Positions 35,350 through 47,425 of a DNA stretch of 64,000 nucleotides are shown here, in pieces. A program made the position numbers and the translations under genes. This DNA is from Grosmannia clavigera kw1407 (taxonomy: Eukaryota; Ascomycota; Sordariomycetes; Ophiostomatales; Ophiostomataceae): NCBI RefSeq assembly GCF_000143105.1, contig NW_014040560.1, forward strand, positions 620,001 through 684,000, given 5' to 3'. How positions within the stretch are numbered: position 1 is the stretch's first letter; every line of letters begins with the position of its first letter. The notes below the pieces were generated by a model, which worked only from the letters and a program-made list of their open reading frames with translations, was not told where the DNA came from and made no database searches.

Positions 35350-38300
35350 GGTGGCAAAGGGGAGGAGGTATCCGGAGATGTGGTCGGGAGACGGAGAAGC
35401 GTCTGATGCCGCGCGTAGAGGCTGGAGATGCGCTCGGGGATGACAAACGGCCGGCGGCAGGCGGAAGACGAGCTCGAATTTGTCGGAAAATGCACGGCAG
35501 GCGTCCTGGGAGCTTCGTGTCCACACACCGAGAGTCGCAGGGCGTTGGGGGGGGGGGGCAAGGATGGCGATGCGGGTTCGATTTCGACGGAGAATAGGTA
35601 AAACAATTAATTCCAATAAGGATTTTTTGACGCCCTGGTGGCTTTCTCTCGAACGGTGTGGCGGTTGGGGCGGTTGGGGGACGGCGGCGCAGCAGCTGTG
35701 CCTGAGGCAGCAAGGCGACAAGCCACGGGGACGGCGCTGCGTCCACTGTATACGGAGCACACAGGCGTGGCTTTTGCTCTTTGCGGGGGATTGCACAGTT
35801 GCGTCTCAGGAACATGGGCAATTTCCCAGAGCCATCTTATTACCTGCAGACACGGGGTTCGTTGAAGACGCACGGACCACCACCGAATTTCCCAGTCTCG
35901 AAAAGACAACCCCGAAAACACGACACGGACAAGTATAGGAGCCAGCATCCCGAGACAACGTATGGGCAGCAAGGAAGGTAGCCATGGTAAAAGATCCCTC
36001 TGGCTAGGGCCAAACCGTATTCGCTCTACCCCCTGCCCCGGTACCCAAAACTTGGCGATGCACTGCGAGGGCACGCCTAGGTGCAGGAAAACTAGGGCTT
36101 GTTTGGAGTCTATGGAAAGCGGAGGGCCACATCTGCTACCCGGAAGCAAAGAGATGCGACTTCGACGTGTCGGGGGTGGTCCAGGAAGCCTGGGAGCCGT
36201 CTCTGGTCGTCAAGGCGAATTTCGTGATTTTTCTTGACCCTTGTGCGGGTCAACAAGGCCGTTTCGTCCTCGGCACGGGTATCCAAGGAGCGTTCCTCCT
36301 CCACTCCACTCACCACTACTATGTACATACGAGATATGGGGGACGGCAACTGGGCTAGGAGCCAATGTCCTTTTTTGTGAGGCCAGAGGCATCCATCCTC
36401 GAATCGATTGGCCAGACCCACTCTCTAATCTTTCCTTGGGCCGAGCCAACTCATCACCCTAGATACGCCAACTGTTCCCTCCCAAGGGCTCCTTGTCGTC
36501 CTGTGTTCTGTGCACATACTTGTATTAGCTGCTCGTAAGATCGGTCGTACGTCTCAGGCCTTTTGCCCGAGGACTCGTGCAAGTCCGTCAGCCGCGATGC
36601 CTTGGACAGCAAGACTCGCCGAGCCGGGACATCTGCTCTACATAGTAGATTCCCATGCATCCATTGTGCATCGCACCATGTACGGAGTACAGGGATATGG
36701 AGTGCTAATGCGATTCCCGCGCATGGGGCTATATTTGGCTGCGCTGTACGGAGTACTCCGTACGATACGTAATGTACGAGTATCGCATCTTACATATTGC
36801 ATCGTGCTGTGTCAGCAAGCAGACAATGAGATAGTACAACGGTACACTTCTTGGCCACCCCTGAAACATCTGCCAACATTCTGTTTCGTTTCCTTCCATC
36901 ACACCCGGCAAGGCCAGGACTGCCATCGAATACGTGCCGTCCAATCATAGTCCAGGGCCCTCGTTCGAATGACGAAGGAGAGCGACAGGGGGCTTTACGG
37001 GGACTACGACGTACGGAGTACGGAGTACTGTCGCGTACACCGCCCACTGGCGAGCTTGCCAAGATACGACACATATACGGGTAGTGTGCACGTCGTATGC
37101 GCAATGTCTTTGCACATCAGCTTCCCATGTGCCCACCAACCATGCTCGCGCGGCCACAAAGGCGTGCCTCGAGATTTGGCGATCGTTTCTCTTCCTGTTG
37201 CGCCGCGGGTAGTGGGTGTTACTTGGGGGTCCCACCTAGGCCAAACACTGATGAAGAAGGCCCCCGACCCTAGCTTAGCCCTAGCGAGGTCTGAAGGAGG
37301 GTGGGCATTGCACCGGCCTTGTCAATCATCGGACCCGCCCAGGTGCAGTTTGCCTTTCTGTCCTTCTGTCTCACTGTCTGTTCGTCCCCCCCCTCTCTCC
37401 CTCTCGCTCGGTCGCTCTCGATCTATCTTACCTTTCTCCATTTCCGCTCCGTGGGTCGCTATCGACGGTACACAAAGCCTCATCCAGACCATCGGCTTTA
37501 TGACCTACACGGCAGTCGTACATAGTAGAGCCGGAGCACCATGGAGCAATGAGATGCATGCGAGTACCGTGTTGTAAGGGGCTTATTTACCAGATCGTGC
37601 TGGGCTGAGCGGCCACACCCACTCCGGCGCCCAGGATGGGCTGGCTGGCATCCAAATCTGGATCGCCGCCAATGGCATCGCATTCAAACACCTTCTTTTT
37701 CCTCACACCACGACCAGGGTATCCCAGCCGACAGGTAAAGTGTGCTTGCACTACGGAGTAAGTATCTGTCTTTGTACTGAGCAGCGCTACGCCCTTCGGA
37801 GCACTAGGCATGTAGTATTTATTCCGTACGAGAAGGTGCTAAGTCGCACGCACGGTGTGCTATTGCGCGGAGCTTAAGAAGCTACTGGTAGGTGCCGTGT
37901 AGCGGTACCTCCTTCGCTGCTGTAGCCATATCACCACAGCTGTAGCCGTACTTTCAGCATGCCTCACCCCTTCTTCAAGAACGAGCTAGCCCGCTACATA
38001 TCTTGCTTGCCTGACGCCCCCCATCCCCACCCCCCCTCTCCATTCGACCTGGGCGCGAGCCGCTTGAATGCACTCCCTATTACCGGACCCTTCCCCTACA
38101 CCCCCGGGTGCTCTGGACGCCTAAAAACAACCTCTTCTATGCATCAACGTCGAATTTCTTCGCCGTTACCACCATCGTCACTGGCGGATTTTAGACTAAT
38201 TTTTCTCCCCTTCTTTTTTTCGACACGTTCTCCCTCCTCTCCTTTTCTCGCAAAAACGCCAGCATATCCAGAGTCAGCAACCGTTCTATCCTTCCGGCCC

Positions 38301-38699
38301 CAAGACACACAGACGTAGCGGTCCCTCTTTCCCGCTGTCCGAAGCTTCTTCTCCCGTCTTTTTCTGTGCCTTCTTGGCGCCTGACGCCTCTTTTCGCTCT
38401 CAGCTCAGCTCTCTCTCAGCTCTACGCTTCACGACCGCATTCTCTGTCGCCCTCTCAAACTAGCCAGCTTTTCATTCGCGCTTCCGGACCGCCACATCGC
38501 TCTCTTCCACCCATTTTGCGATTGGGCACTCGTCTGCTTCGGTCTCTCTCTCTCTTGAACTCGCCCGTTCGTGTTTCCGTCTGGCCAAGACTAAGCCTTT
38601 TTTCTGGCTGTCTTTTCTTCCGCCACCCGTATCCGTCTTTCTTGCCACGACGCCCCTAGTTCTGCTTCATCCCTCTGGCTGCTGCCATCTGTCGCAGCC
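35350..38699. other. Long divergent spacer
   Basis: This 3.35 kb spacer lies between the divergent TMEM115-like (minus) and LisH-WD40 (plus) genes. No gene is supported. Notable features are a 12-G run (35547-35558), a perfect 18-nt palindrome GTACGGAGT/ACTCCGTAC at 36746-36763, and tandem TACGGAGTA words around 37010-37028. A C/T-rich block at about 38000-38690 is probably the leader of the LisH-WD40 gene. Confidence 0.55.
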
Positions 38700-41115
38700 A
38701 TGAAGGAGTTTCTCGATTCGGACAGAGTCAATTTCCTCGTTTGGAGGTTTGTCTCCCGTCCCCCGTTCCCCGTCCCCAGTCCCCCGTCGCCGCATTTTTG
38801 ATCGCCCCTCGTGCCACCCAACCGCGCTTAGCACAGACCGCATCTCATCTCGGCTGCCTTTGTTGTGGTTTCCCTTTATTGTCGGCGTGGCTGTTTGACT
38901 AACCATCTTAAACAGGTATCTTTTGGAAGGGAGTACGTAAACTGTCGTAGACCGGCCCCATTCCCTCCCGTCTCGTTGTTTATCTGCTACTTTATCTATT
39001 ATTTGATCATTTCCCATTATCTTACTGCTCCATTTTTCACAAAGCACCAAATCCCATACATCTTCATTCGCAACTCACAAACTAACATCATCAGACTACC
39101 GCGAGACAGCAGTCAAATTCCAAAAAGAATGGCACGTCAGGGAGCCTCACCGGCACTTTGATTTCGCACCCCATGTTAAGAGTCATGCACTCGTTTCTGT
39201 AGTCAACCGGGGCTTGCTCTATTATTCTCTCGAACGAGAATACTTAAACTCTAAAACAGTACGTTACTCCTTTGAAGTTTTCTTTGTTTTGATGCCTGTC
39301 GCGTTTTCCCCCTTCTCTTTCTGCATATGTTGCTTTCGCCAAGTATGCACCTCTCACAACGCACAGGCATCTAAAGACGAGACCCAGCAGTTTGGGGTAT
39401 TTGGGCCGCTCATCACAGAACCTCCAGTGCGCCATGTGGATCAAGACGAAGACGCGGAGGCAAAGGCCGTGACAACAGTGACGGGAGCCGATGATGCGGA
39501 AGGCTTGCGCAAACGCCAGCTGGACAAGCAACAGCTGCAGCAAAACGGGGCGCCAGCGAAACGAACCAAGATCGGAAATGGGCACGATGCTGCCGGCGTT
39601 GCTGATGTCGCACCGCCAACTCCAATGGAGATCGATAGCAGCGAAAACCAACACGCTTACCCGTCACCTATGGAACGAGAACCCGCTCCGACGCCGGGAC
39701 CACGAACCGATGGTCCTGAGCAGGGTACGCAGATCGATAAAGTTCAGGAGCTGGCGCCGGAAACAATTTTCCTGCGCCTGGCACCCGATCAAGCCACGGG
39801 CGACGACCTGACCGAGCCGCTGCAGCCGGGACGCGAGAACCCCATCGTCCTGCATTGTGAGTGGAACCCTGCCAACCCGTCCATATTGGCGGCTTCTGGG
39901 TCAGATGCACTAGCCCGGATTTGGACACTTTCGCGTACTTCTGCCGATCCCGTGGATGATCACGTGAATGGAAGCAACCGTCCTTACAAAGACCTGGTCG
40001 ACGAGGATGTGCCTCAGACATCGACTGTAACCACCATGGCCTGGAACCCCGATGGGACTGCGGTAGCGATTGCGACAGAAACTGGTACAAAGGCCAGCGT
40101 CAGTATCTGGGCTCCTGATGGCACCGTCCTTATGCGGTTCAGTGCACAAGAGGCCCCAATGATCAAGCTGCGGTGGAATTTAAATGGCACTTCGCTTCTC
40201 GGGGTCGGCCCCTACAACAGCGGGTTACTTATTACAATCTATTCAGCTGTCACATCGAACTCCACCTCTCATTTCCTCCCCGACTTTCCCTCCGAACATG
40301 ACGCGCAACCGGATCTTGATGCGGCTTGGGTGAACGAAACCGAGTTTTTGGTGTGTGGAGGCGACCTGCTCCTCGCATTACGATGCAGTGAATCAGGCAT
40401 TGAAAAGGCCAAGACGTTTGCAACAACAAAGGATGATAGTTTTGTACAGATCCAATACGATTGGAGAAGCAAGATTGCCGCCACAGCTAGCGAGAAAGGC
40501 CTGCTTGATGTAAGGATCCATGGAGGCGTCGAGAATAAGCTTACCAGCAACCTGGAATTAAACTAACAGTCTCAGCTCTGGAACGAGGCTGGCGAGCGCC
40601 GCACAATATCCGCCCACATCGGTCTCATCACTTGCCTTATGTGGCAACCGTTACAGTCGACGCCACCGGCAGAAGAACGGTTGTTAGCCTCTGGGGGCGA
40701 AGACGGTGCCATCTCTATTTGGAATGCACGGCTGCCTGACAGTAAGCCCAAGTGCTCGATGACAATGGACCTACCCGTAGTAGCTCTCGCCTTCACCCCA
40801 GACGGTGCATTTATCGCGGGGGCCACAGCAGACCGCATCTTGATCTGGAAGGTTGGCGACCATGCAATCCCACGGGCCAGCTGGAGTAGAACTCCTCACC
40901 CAGGATGGCTCAGTCCCAAGACCAACGGCGACGGGGAGAACAGTGATGGCGTGGATGAAGACATTCACTGTTTATGCTGGGACACAACAGGTCAAAAGCT
41001 GGCCTATGGTGTAAAAAATAGGGTAAGTGTCAGAAATTTCGCCGTTACTTAAAAATTATGCGTGTTGAACTGTGCTAACTGATACGTACAGCTGGCCGTG
41101 ATCAATTTCCGCTGA
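38700..41115 (+). CDS. LisH-WD40 repeat protein, TBL1/Sif2 type
   Basis: Exons 38700-38746, 38916-38932, 39095-39258, 39367-40509, 40576-41022 and 41092-41115 give 613 aa. The LisH dimerisation motif occupies about residues 4-35 (VNFLVWRYLLEG then NYRETAVKFQKEW). A disordered acidic linker (about 80-190) follows, then WD40 repeats, with segments such as HCEWNPANPSILAASGSDALARIW, TTMAWNPDGTAVAIA, LMWQP...LLASGGEDGAISIWNA and CLCWDTTGQKLAYG. In yeast Sif2 and animal TBL1 this architecture is part of histone-deacetylase co-repressor complexes (Set3C, NCoR/SMRT), so a nuclear co-repressor role is inferred. Exon 2 is a 17-nt microexon and the last exon encodes only LAVINFR. All introns are GT..AG and frame-preserving. 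Confidence 0.9.
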
Positions 41116-41207
41116 GAAACCCTTATGTCCGAACAGTCACTGTTAGCACTCGCCTTCTAATTGCCAACAAGCAGATGCTAGCTGTTGAGCTGAGCCGGAA
41201 TGTACAT

Positions 41208-41213
<6 letters not shown>

Positions 41214-41253
<40 letters not shown>
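41214..41253 (+). repeat. (CTG)n trinucleotide repeat in the LisH-WD40 3' flank
   Basis: About 13 uninterrupted CTG units, flanked by imperfect CTA copies, start roughly 100 bp after the stop codon at 41115. The repeat therefore probably lies in the 3' UTR, read as CUG on the sense strand. Such tracts are length-unstable. Confidence 0.9.
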
Positions 41254-41258
<5 letters not shown>

Positions 41259-42894
41259 CACCATTACGTTTTTAGAGGCGGACCCATGATGAAGAAATGA
41301 CAATCAGGAGCATATGGTGGGATTTATTGTTTTTGCTTCACAATTTCTTTAGGCTGGGCAGCGGTGGGGTTGGGTGCCCATCTGTCGCTAGGAGAGGTGC
41401 GGTTTCCTCCTTTCAAAACCAGAGACGGGGAATGGATGGGAGTGGGGAGGCATTCTTGGATCGAGATGGGTGGCACCTTGACTACTCTGTTTGGCTATTA
41501 GTAGTTTCGTCTGCCGTTGCATTCAGCAGACGAATGGGAAAGGGAGCTGTGCTTGCACCACGAAGGTGCGGCAGCTCAGGTCGTTATGGCGTCTCGTCCT
41601 AGTCTGGCCTTTGCCAGAAGAAACTATTGCAGATGCCCGTTTGGCTCTCTTCAATTGTATCTTAGATCCAAGTCCACAATATATCTATGCCATGCCAGAC
41701 ACAAATAGATACAGCTAATATCAAAAGACAATATACTATAAGAACAAAGGAAGCGATAGACTAGCCGTGCGCGTCTGGTTTCTAACCTGGTCCTCGTGCC
41801 TGTCGTTTCGGATGTCGGTAGGGGGAGATGAGGCCAGTGCAGAAGGGGTGTGTTGCAGGAGTTCGAAATGTTGAGGGACAACGCAGCTACCCGAGCCAAA
41901 CAAAAAGAGCACAGGTTCCCCAACAGTCTCGGTCGCTCCTTTTCCCCAGTTAAATAGACACACCCTTGCCATGCCATCCGAGACCTGATCGTGATGGTGG
42001 AGATGAGATAGCTACCTCTTTATTAACCGAAATATTGCTCGAATATTTAGAATTGGCATGTAAAGTCAAAATCAGCAAGTAGTTTGGCCCAAATAGAGGG
42101 TGTAAGCATTCAATCGCCAGGCTCGCGCCGAGGGCTGGCAACACAGTTCTGGATGTGCATTTGTTGAAGTTGTGGGTGTGTTTGTGATACAAAAGTCAGG
42201 TGATGAGCATTGTGCACCTTTCCTGTGGTTATACCACCACTGCGCTTTGCCCTTTTCATTCTCTGTTTGCTTTTTCTTCCCTTTCCCTAATTTTTCTTCC
42301 TTCTTCTGGGCTCATTTCTGGCAGAAAACTGACAGGTTTTCTTATTCTGGCCTTATCGCTGGCCAAATACGACCGCTTACTTCGATTTCTATTTGTCGCA
42401 ATAACAAAGAAAAGAAAAGAAACTCATTTTGGCGGCTAGATGTTGCAGCAATTGATGGGTCCGTTTCTCAATAGGCGGATCGGAAGACAATCAGAGGCCA
42501 GAAGACGATAGATCCGTTCATATTACACTGATAAGTCAGCCAATAACAAAGGCCCAGGCTGGTAAGTATCAAGTTTCCCGCCACCCCGCAGTCAGAGAGC
42601 CCTGGGCATAAACAAACAAAGACATTCTTCATTTCGCATCATTGTGTCTTTACTGCTTTATTTAAGAAAGAAATTGTGGGATTTTCTGCTTACCTTTTGC
42701 AAGAGAACACGTATGTTTTAAGAGAAACAAGGGCCCAAGAGATAGTTTCCAAACGCCGACTATCAATCAGGCGCCGACTTGTTTTCGACACGCGAACCCG
42801 ACCAGGCACGAACGGCAAGAGACAGCTCGGCCTGCATAGCTATATCTACAAGTGAGGCCGATCTCGGAAGCAAAGGAAAATACGAGCAGAACCG
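41254..42894. other. Spacer between LisH-WD40 and Gln-rich genes
   Basis: No gene is supported. The spacer is AT-richer than the flanking genes, with T/C-rich sequence at 42240-42330 and several AATAAC/ATAAAC stretches near 42540 and 42610, just upstream of the next gene. Confidence 0.55.
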
Positions 42895-44092
42895 ATGGCG
42901 GCATCATCTTCAAGCCAGGCGGCTCCGCTTGCAAAGGCGCCGTCAACGATGCCTGAGGCTGCGTCTGGCTCGTCTGGTTCGAAAAAAGGCATCTATTTCA
43001 CCAACAACATGCGTGACAGACAGTCTCGGGGCAAGTACACTTATGTAGACGAGAGCAAATTTCTGTGGGTGATGAAACAGCACCATGTCACGAGCCGGTT
43101 GCAGCAGGAGCAACAGCGGCAGCAACAACGGCAGCAACAACTCCAGAGCCTTCAGTCGTCTCAGCAGCAATTGGCCCGACAGTCTCGGGACCACCAGAAG
43201 CTAGTGGAACAGAAGTATGTGCGAATACAGAAACTTCTTCAGGAGTTGCAGCAGTTGCAGCAACAGATGCAGCATGCACAACTACACCAGCACCAGGAAC
43301 AGCTTCAAGAGATGCAGCACCAACACCAGCAGATGCAGGCCAAATGCCATCAACTGCAGCTTCAGTATCAGGAACAAGTGCAGAAGCAGAAGCAACTGCA
43401 AGAACAGCAGCAGTTCCGGAAGACGGGGCAACACTCACAGCAGCATCAGCAACTCCAGCAGCTTACTGAGCTCCCGACACTAGCGACCACGAGCTCTACA
43501 GATAGCACCGAAACGGTTCCTAAAGCTATGATGGGTGGGATCCTTGCTAGGCAGGCGAATGAACAGGAGGACGAATTGCCGGATGATGATTTGCCATCTG
43601 CGGTGGGCTACGGGCCGTACTGGGACGCCTTGGTGGAAGCGTAAGTTTTGGGCTCTGGTGACGATAGGAGATCCACGGGGACATACACGAGACATTCACT
43701 AACGTCTGTCGCTTCGAAAGGACCGTGGAGTTTGATCCCGAGAACTTTGAGCGGACAGATCCACGGCGGCATGCAGCAGCCGTTCTTGACACACCGGAAC
43801 TGCTGATGATGTATGCTCAGAGCATGGGAGATGTACGTTTGAGGATTACTAGGCCCTCCTGGTGAGCATATCTTTACTGACATGACTGCTTCTTTCACAG
43901 TCGATTCCCGCTACGCGTCTCAAGTTCATGCGCATGATGTGCGGCTACGATGAAGAGGCAGGAGAGCATTTGACGGGCGGCAGAAGCAATGAGCCAGTGC
44001 ACAAGAGGATCTGCGTGAGAAAGAGCAAGAGCAAGGACCAAGATGCGAACGGCAAATTCGCTCACAGACGGAGACGGCAGAACTACACATGA
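42895..44092 (+). CDS. Glutamine-rich protein of unknown function
   Basis: Exons 42895-43640, 43721-43832 and 43901-44092 give 349 aa. The Ser/Ala-rich start is followed by a basic conserved-looking block (KKGIYFTNNMRDRQSRGKY and DESKFLWVMKQHH, about residues 30-65). Residues ~66-200 are a Gln/His/Leu tract with heptad-like spacing (QQLQSLQSSQQQLARQ), suggesting coiled coil or prion-like sequence, coded by CAG and CAA mixed. A globular-looking end (YGPYWDALVEA, TVEFDPENFERTDPRRH, LKFMRMMCGYDEEAGEH) finishes with a Lys/Arg-rich tail that could be a nuclear signal. I do not recognise a family. Intron positions (43641-43720, 43833-43900) are supported by the continuous acidic/aromatic reading across both junctions. 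Confidence 0.72.
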
Positions 44093-44684
44093 TGCCGAAC
44101 GTCGTCACACGGGCGAAAACTGGACTTGCGGGTGATGACTATGATAACGATAATGACGGTGCTGGTCCTGTTTTCCTTTATTTTCTTTTTCGTTTTCTTT
44201 TTTCTCCATTTCTCCATTTTTCCTTTGTTTCTTTGCTTGATTATTTCTTTTGATCTGCCTCGTGAACTGGAGTTTGCTGTTGGGAGGATCGGTGTGTTGT
44301 GCTTCGTGCTTGTCTTACAAGGGACGTTTTGATGATAATTGGCACTGAATCTACAGTGATATTTTGATCTAAGCTGTCCACCAAAACTCTCTACATCGTA
44401 TTACCCGTTTGCCGTCCTGAAAAGATAGCTGTCAAGGACGCGTCATGACAGACACGGCCCATATAAAATATGGGTAGCTCTTGCCTTGCCGGGCGGTCCA
44501 CCCCAACACCTTCCGCTTTCGCTCGCATCGCGTAGAAATGATTGTCCTGATATATTTATGCTCTTCTACGCTTCTTAAAAGCAGTGATATGGCAAGACAT
44601 GATAGTTTCGTTACCCGACCCCTAACGCCGGATCCCGCCGCAGACGTGAAAAGACGCAACCCAAACGGAAGCCATGCTAGGGAC
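44093..44684. other. Convergent 3' spacer
   Basis: This lies between the Gln-rich gene (plus) and the ADAM gene (minus). A strongly T/C-rich block (44160-44240) follows the Gln-rich stop. No gene is seen. Confidence 0.55.
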
Positions 44685-47425
44685 TCATCCAAATCGCATA
44701 CCTGGGCCCTGGGGTGGCGGCCCCCACTGTGACTGCTGCTGCGAGTAAGGCGGCGGTGGCGGCATCTGGGTGCCGGCAGCATAAGTGCCAGCAACGGGGT
44801 CGGCTTGTGGAAAAGACCTGTCGTTGCGGTTGCTGTTGCCGCCCCAAAGGCTCCATCGCGAGGGACCAGACTGTTGCTGTTGCTGCTGCCACTGAGCTGG
44901 AGGCATTGCCATGGCCATATTTCCAGGCTTTGGCGGTTGAGCTCGGTTGCCGTGCTGATTTCGACCCCAAGTGGCGGCAGCGGTCATGGGCATGGCGGCA
45001 GCCGAGGAAGGCGGCAAGCCGTTGCGCATACGGCGACGGAGACGGCGGTTGCGGCGACGACGGCAGAAGGAGCAGATGCAGCTCAACAGGGCAGCCAAGA
45101 TGAGGACGCCGACGACACAGGCGACAGGAATGACAATGGTGAGGTTGTGGCGCAAGGTGGAAGCGATCTCTTTTGTGACGGACGAGCCCTTGCAGACACC
45201 GTTGCTGCACCGGCCGCCGCCCTCGCAGGACGTGCCATCGAGGAAGTTCTGCATCATCTCAAAACAGGTATTGGAACCGAAGGCCGGCGAAGCACAGCTC
45301 AGCGTGCAGCCCTGGTCGCTGCAGGCGTACGTGTCATTGCCGCTGCTGGCCAGCGACCCCATCAGCGTCTGGCACTGCAGGTCGCGCGACGTGCACTGGC
45401 CGGCGGAGCACAGGCCAGCGAGCCGGAGCTGGAGCTGGAATTGCTGCCACAGGCCGTTCCATCGGCGGCCGTCGTGTCGACCGGACAGGAGGCAGCCGTG
45501 CCGGAACAGGTCTCGGCCGGGTCGCAGTCGCCGGTACTGGGCCGACACACAACGCCGGCACTGGCCATCTGGCAGGCGGACGTGCAGCACTCGTCGTTGG
45601 CCGGATCGCATAGAGCGCCGGTGGCAAAGTGGCAAGTTTCCGGGTTGCAGCATGCACTATCGCTGCCACAGCCGGAGGTTCCGCCACAGTCACAGTCTTC
45701 GCCCTCCTCGACGATGCCGTTTCCACACACGCTCCCCGTGACGGACACAACGCCGCGGTTGTCGCTCAGACACGTCCCGTTGACGCTGTTGCGGCCCAGC
45801 GCCGCGCACACGTTGCCCTTGGTGCAGGGCGAGAACTGCGTGATGCCGCTGCCGGTGCTGGGATTCATGATATAGCCGGCGGCAGCATCGCAGGTCGACG
45901 CACTTAGCGGGCAGCACAGCTGCTTCGTCGCCGTGCCGTCGGCACACGTCGAACTCGTGCAGTCGTGCACCGCCCCGAACGTGTGACCGGTCTCATGGGC
46001 CATCACCTGCCACTCCGTCGACGTCCGCACCACCACGTTGGTCGCCGCCACGGTCTCGTTGCCGCTACCGTCTGAACTCGCGCTTGTCTCGGCCCCCAGC
46101 ACGCACAGCTGGCCCAGCCAAGCCAGCCCGACGGCCGAGTCAGTGGCACACGTGCTCAGCAGCATCCAGAACGCATTGGTGTCGTTGTTCGTGCCACGCC
46201 ACTGCGAGAAGAGGTTGAGCCGGTCGCTGATGGTCAGATTGCTACTGCAGCCTGCGTTCCACGGCGTCACCGACGACGACGGCGAGCTCGGGCACGTGTC
46301 GCTCTGCAGCACCAGGCTCTTGATGGCCAGCGACACATTGAACGTGCTCTCGTACACCTTGGACGCCGAGCTGATCTGCTGCACGATGTGGGCTGTCGCA
46401 TTGTCCCTGCTCGGGAACGCCTGCATGTATGTGCAGTCGGCTGCGATCCCCATCAGTGCCACCTTGCGCGTCGTCGGACAGCCAGACGAGCTGCCGATCG
46501 TCGACGTCAGGTTCACGCCCGCTGAGTTGCCGCCTGTGCTTCCCGTCCCGTCGATTTGTCGCCCAAACAGCCACGACCGCACGTCTGACGAAGCAGATGC
46601 CGACGACGGCACCTCCACCTTCGACCCGCCACGGTGCACAGGATGCATCTCGTCCATATTGAACAAGAGCTCGTCCGACGAGCAGGCCGGCTGTGGCAGC
46701 TCTTCCACAATACCATTTGCTGAGTGCTGTCGCCGCAGCCGCCGTCGCAACTCATCTCCTGCTGCCTGTGTCTCGGCGCCCGGCGCCATGATGTCAGAGT
46801 CGCGCCATACCACCATATAATCTCCAGCGTCTGCGCCTGCGTCTGCGCCGGTCGGGATCAGCGGGTCACCCCAAATCCGTGTGTCCAGGTAATTGGCGCT
46901 CGTCTGAATGTGGTGGTGGTCGCCAAACACGCGGAACGCGCCCTCAAACACCGGATGCACCCCGTCTACGTGCACATATATACTGGCCCATCCGGCGTTG
47001 GTCCAGTGATTCGTCGCAGCAGCCACCCCTTGACTCGGCACGAAAACGTCGCCCTGGAACAACCGGTGATCCAGCCGCCGGATGGGCTCCACCGTGACCG
47101 AGCCGTCGGCATTGTGATGGTGGATGGCTGCGCCTTCGGCAATGGTGTCGCTATCGGGTCGCAGTCGCAGTCGCACGGGCAGCCGCTGGTCCGAGTCCAG
47201 CTGGTGCAGCGTCAGCGAGATCTGGAAGTGTGACAGGGCATGGACGCGGTGTGTGGCCGTGTGCAGCACTGCCTCGTCGACCCGGAAGAGGCTGCGCAGG
47301 GCGTTGCGCTCCTGCGAGTGGGCACGCGTGCCGCCGACGAGGAGGCCGAAGACGGTGAGGAGGCCAAGGCCGGCGTGGAACAGACGATGCACAAAGCCGG
47401 CTTGCAACGGTCTTCCAAAGCCCAT
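44685..47425 (-). CDS. ADAM-type metalloprotease with disintegrin domain, broken frame
   Basis: The frame from ATG 47425 (minus) runs to about 45407, then continues in the -1 frame to the stop at 44685. Order: signal/hydrophobic start, pro-region, reprolysin zinc site HETGHTFGAVH (about residue 477), disintegrin domain (CGNGIVEEGEDCDCGG, then Cys-rich), a Cys-rich/EGF-like part, one transmembrane helix (NLTIVIPVACVVGVLILAAL), a basic stop-transfer and a Gln/Pro-rich cytosolic tail. This is the architecture of fungal ADAM (Adm-B-like) membrane proteases. Both sides of the shift match the family around the Cys-rich segment, and no GT..AG pair can bridge it, so one base seems missing near 45407. 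It may be a sequencing error or a real lesion. An upstream open stretch to 47461 lacks an ATG. Confidence 0.82.

Noticed and set aside
45408..45480. An intron explaining the ADAM frame shift
   Set aside because: The only GT..AG pairs nearby would delete conserved disintegrin cysteines or be under 50 nt.
44714..45875. Long plus-strand frames opposite the ADAM gene
   Set aside because: Antisense shadows of the Cys-rich GC-rich coding sequence, with no independent motifs.
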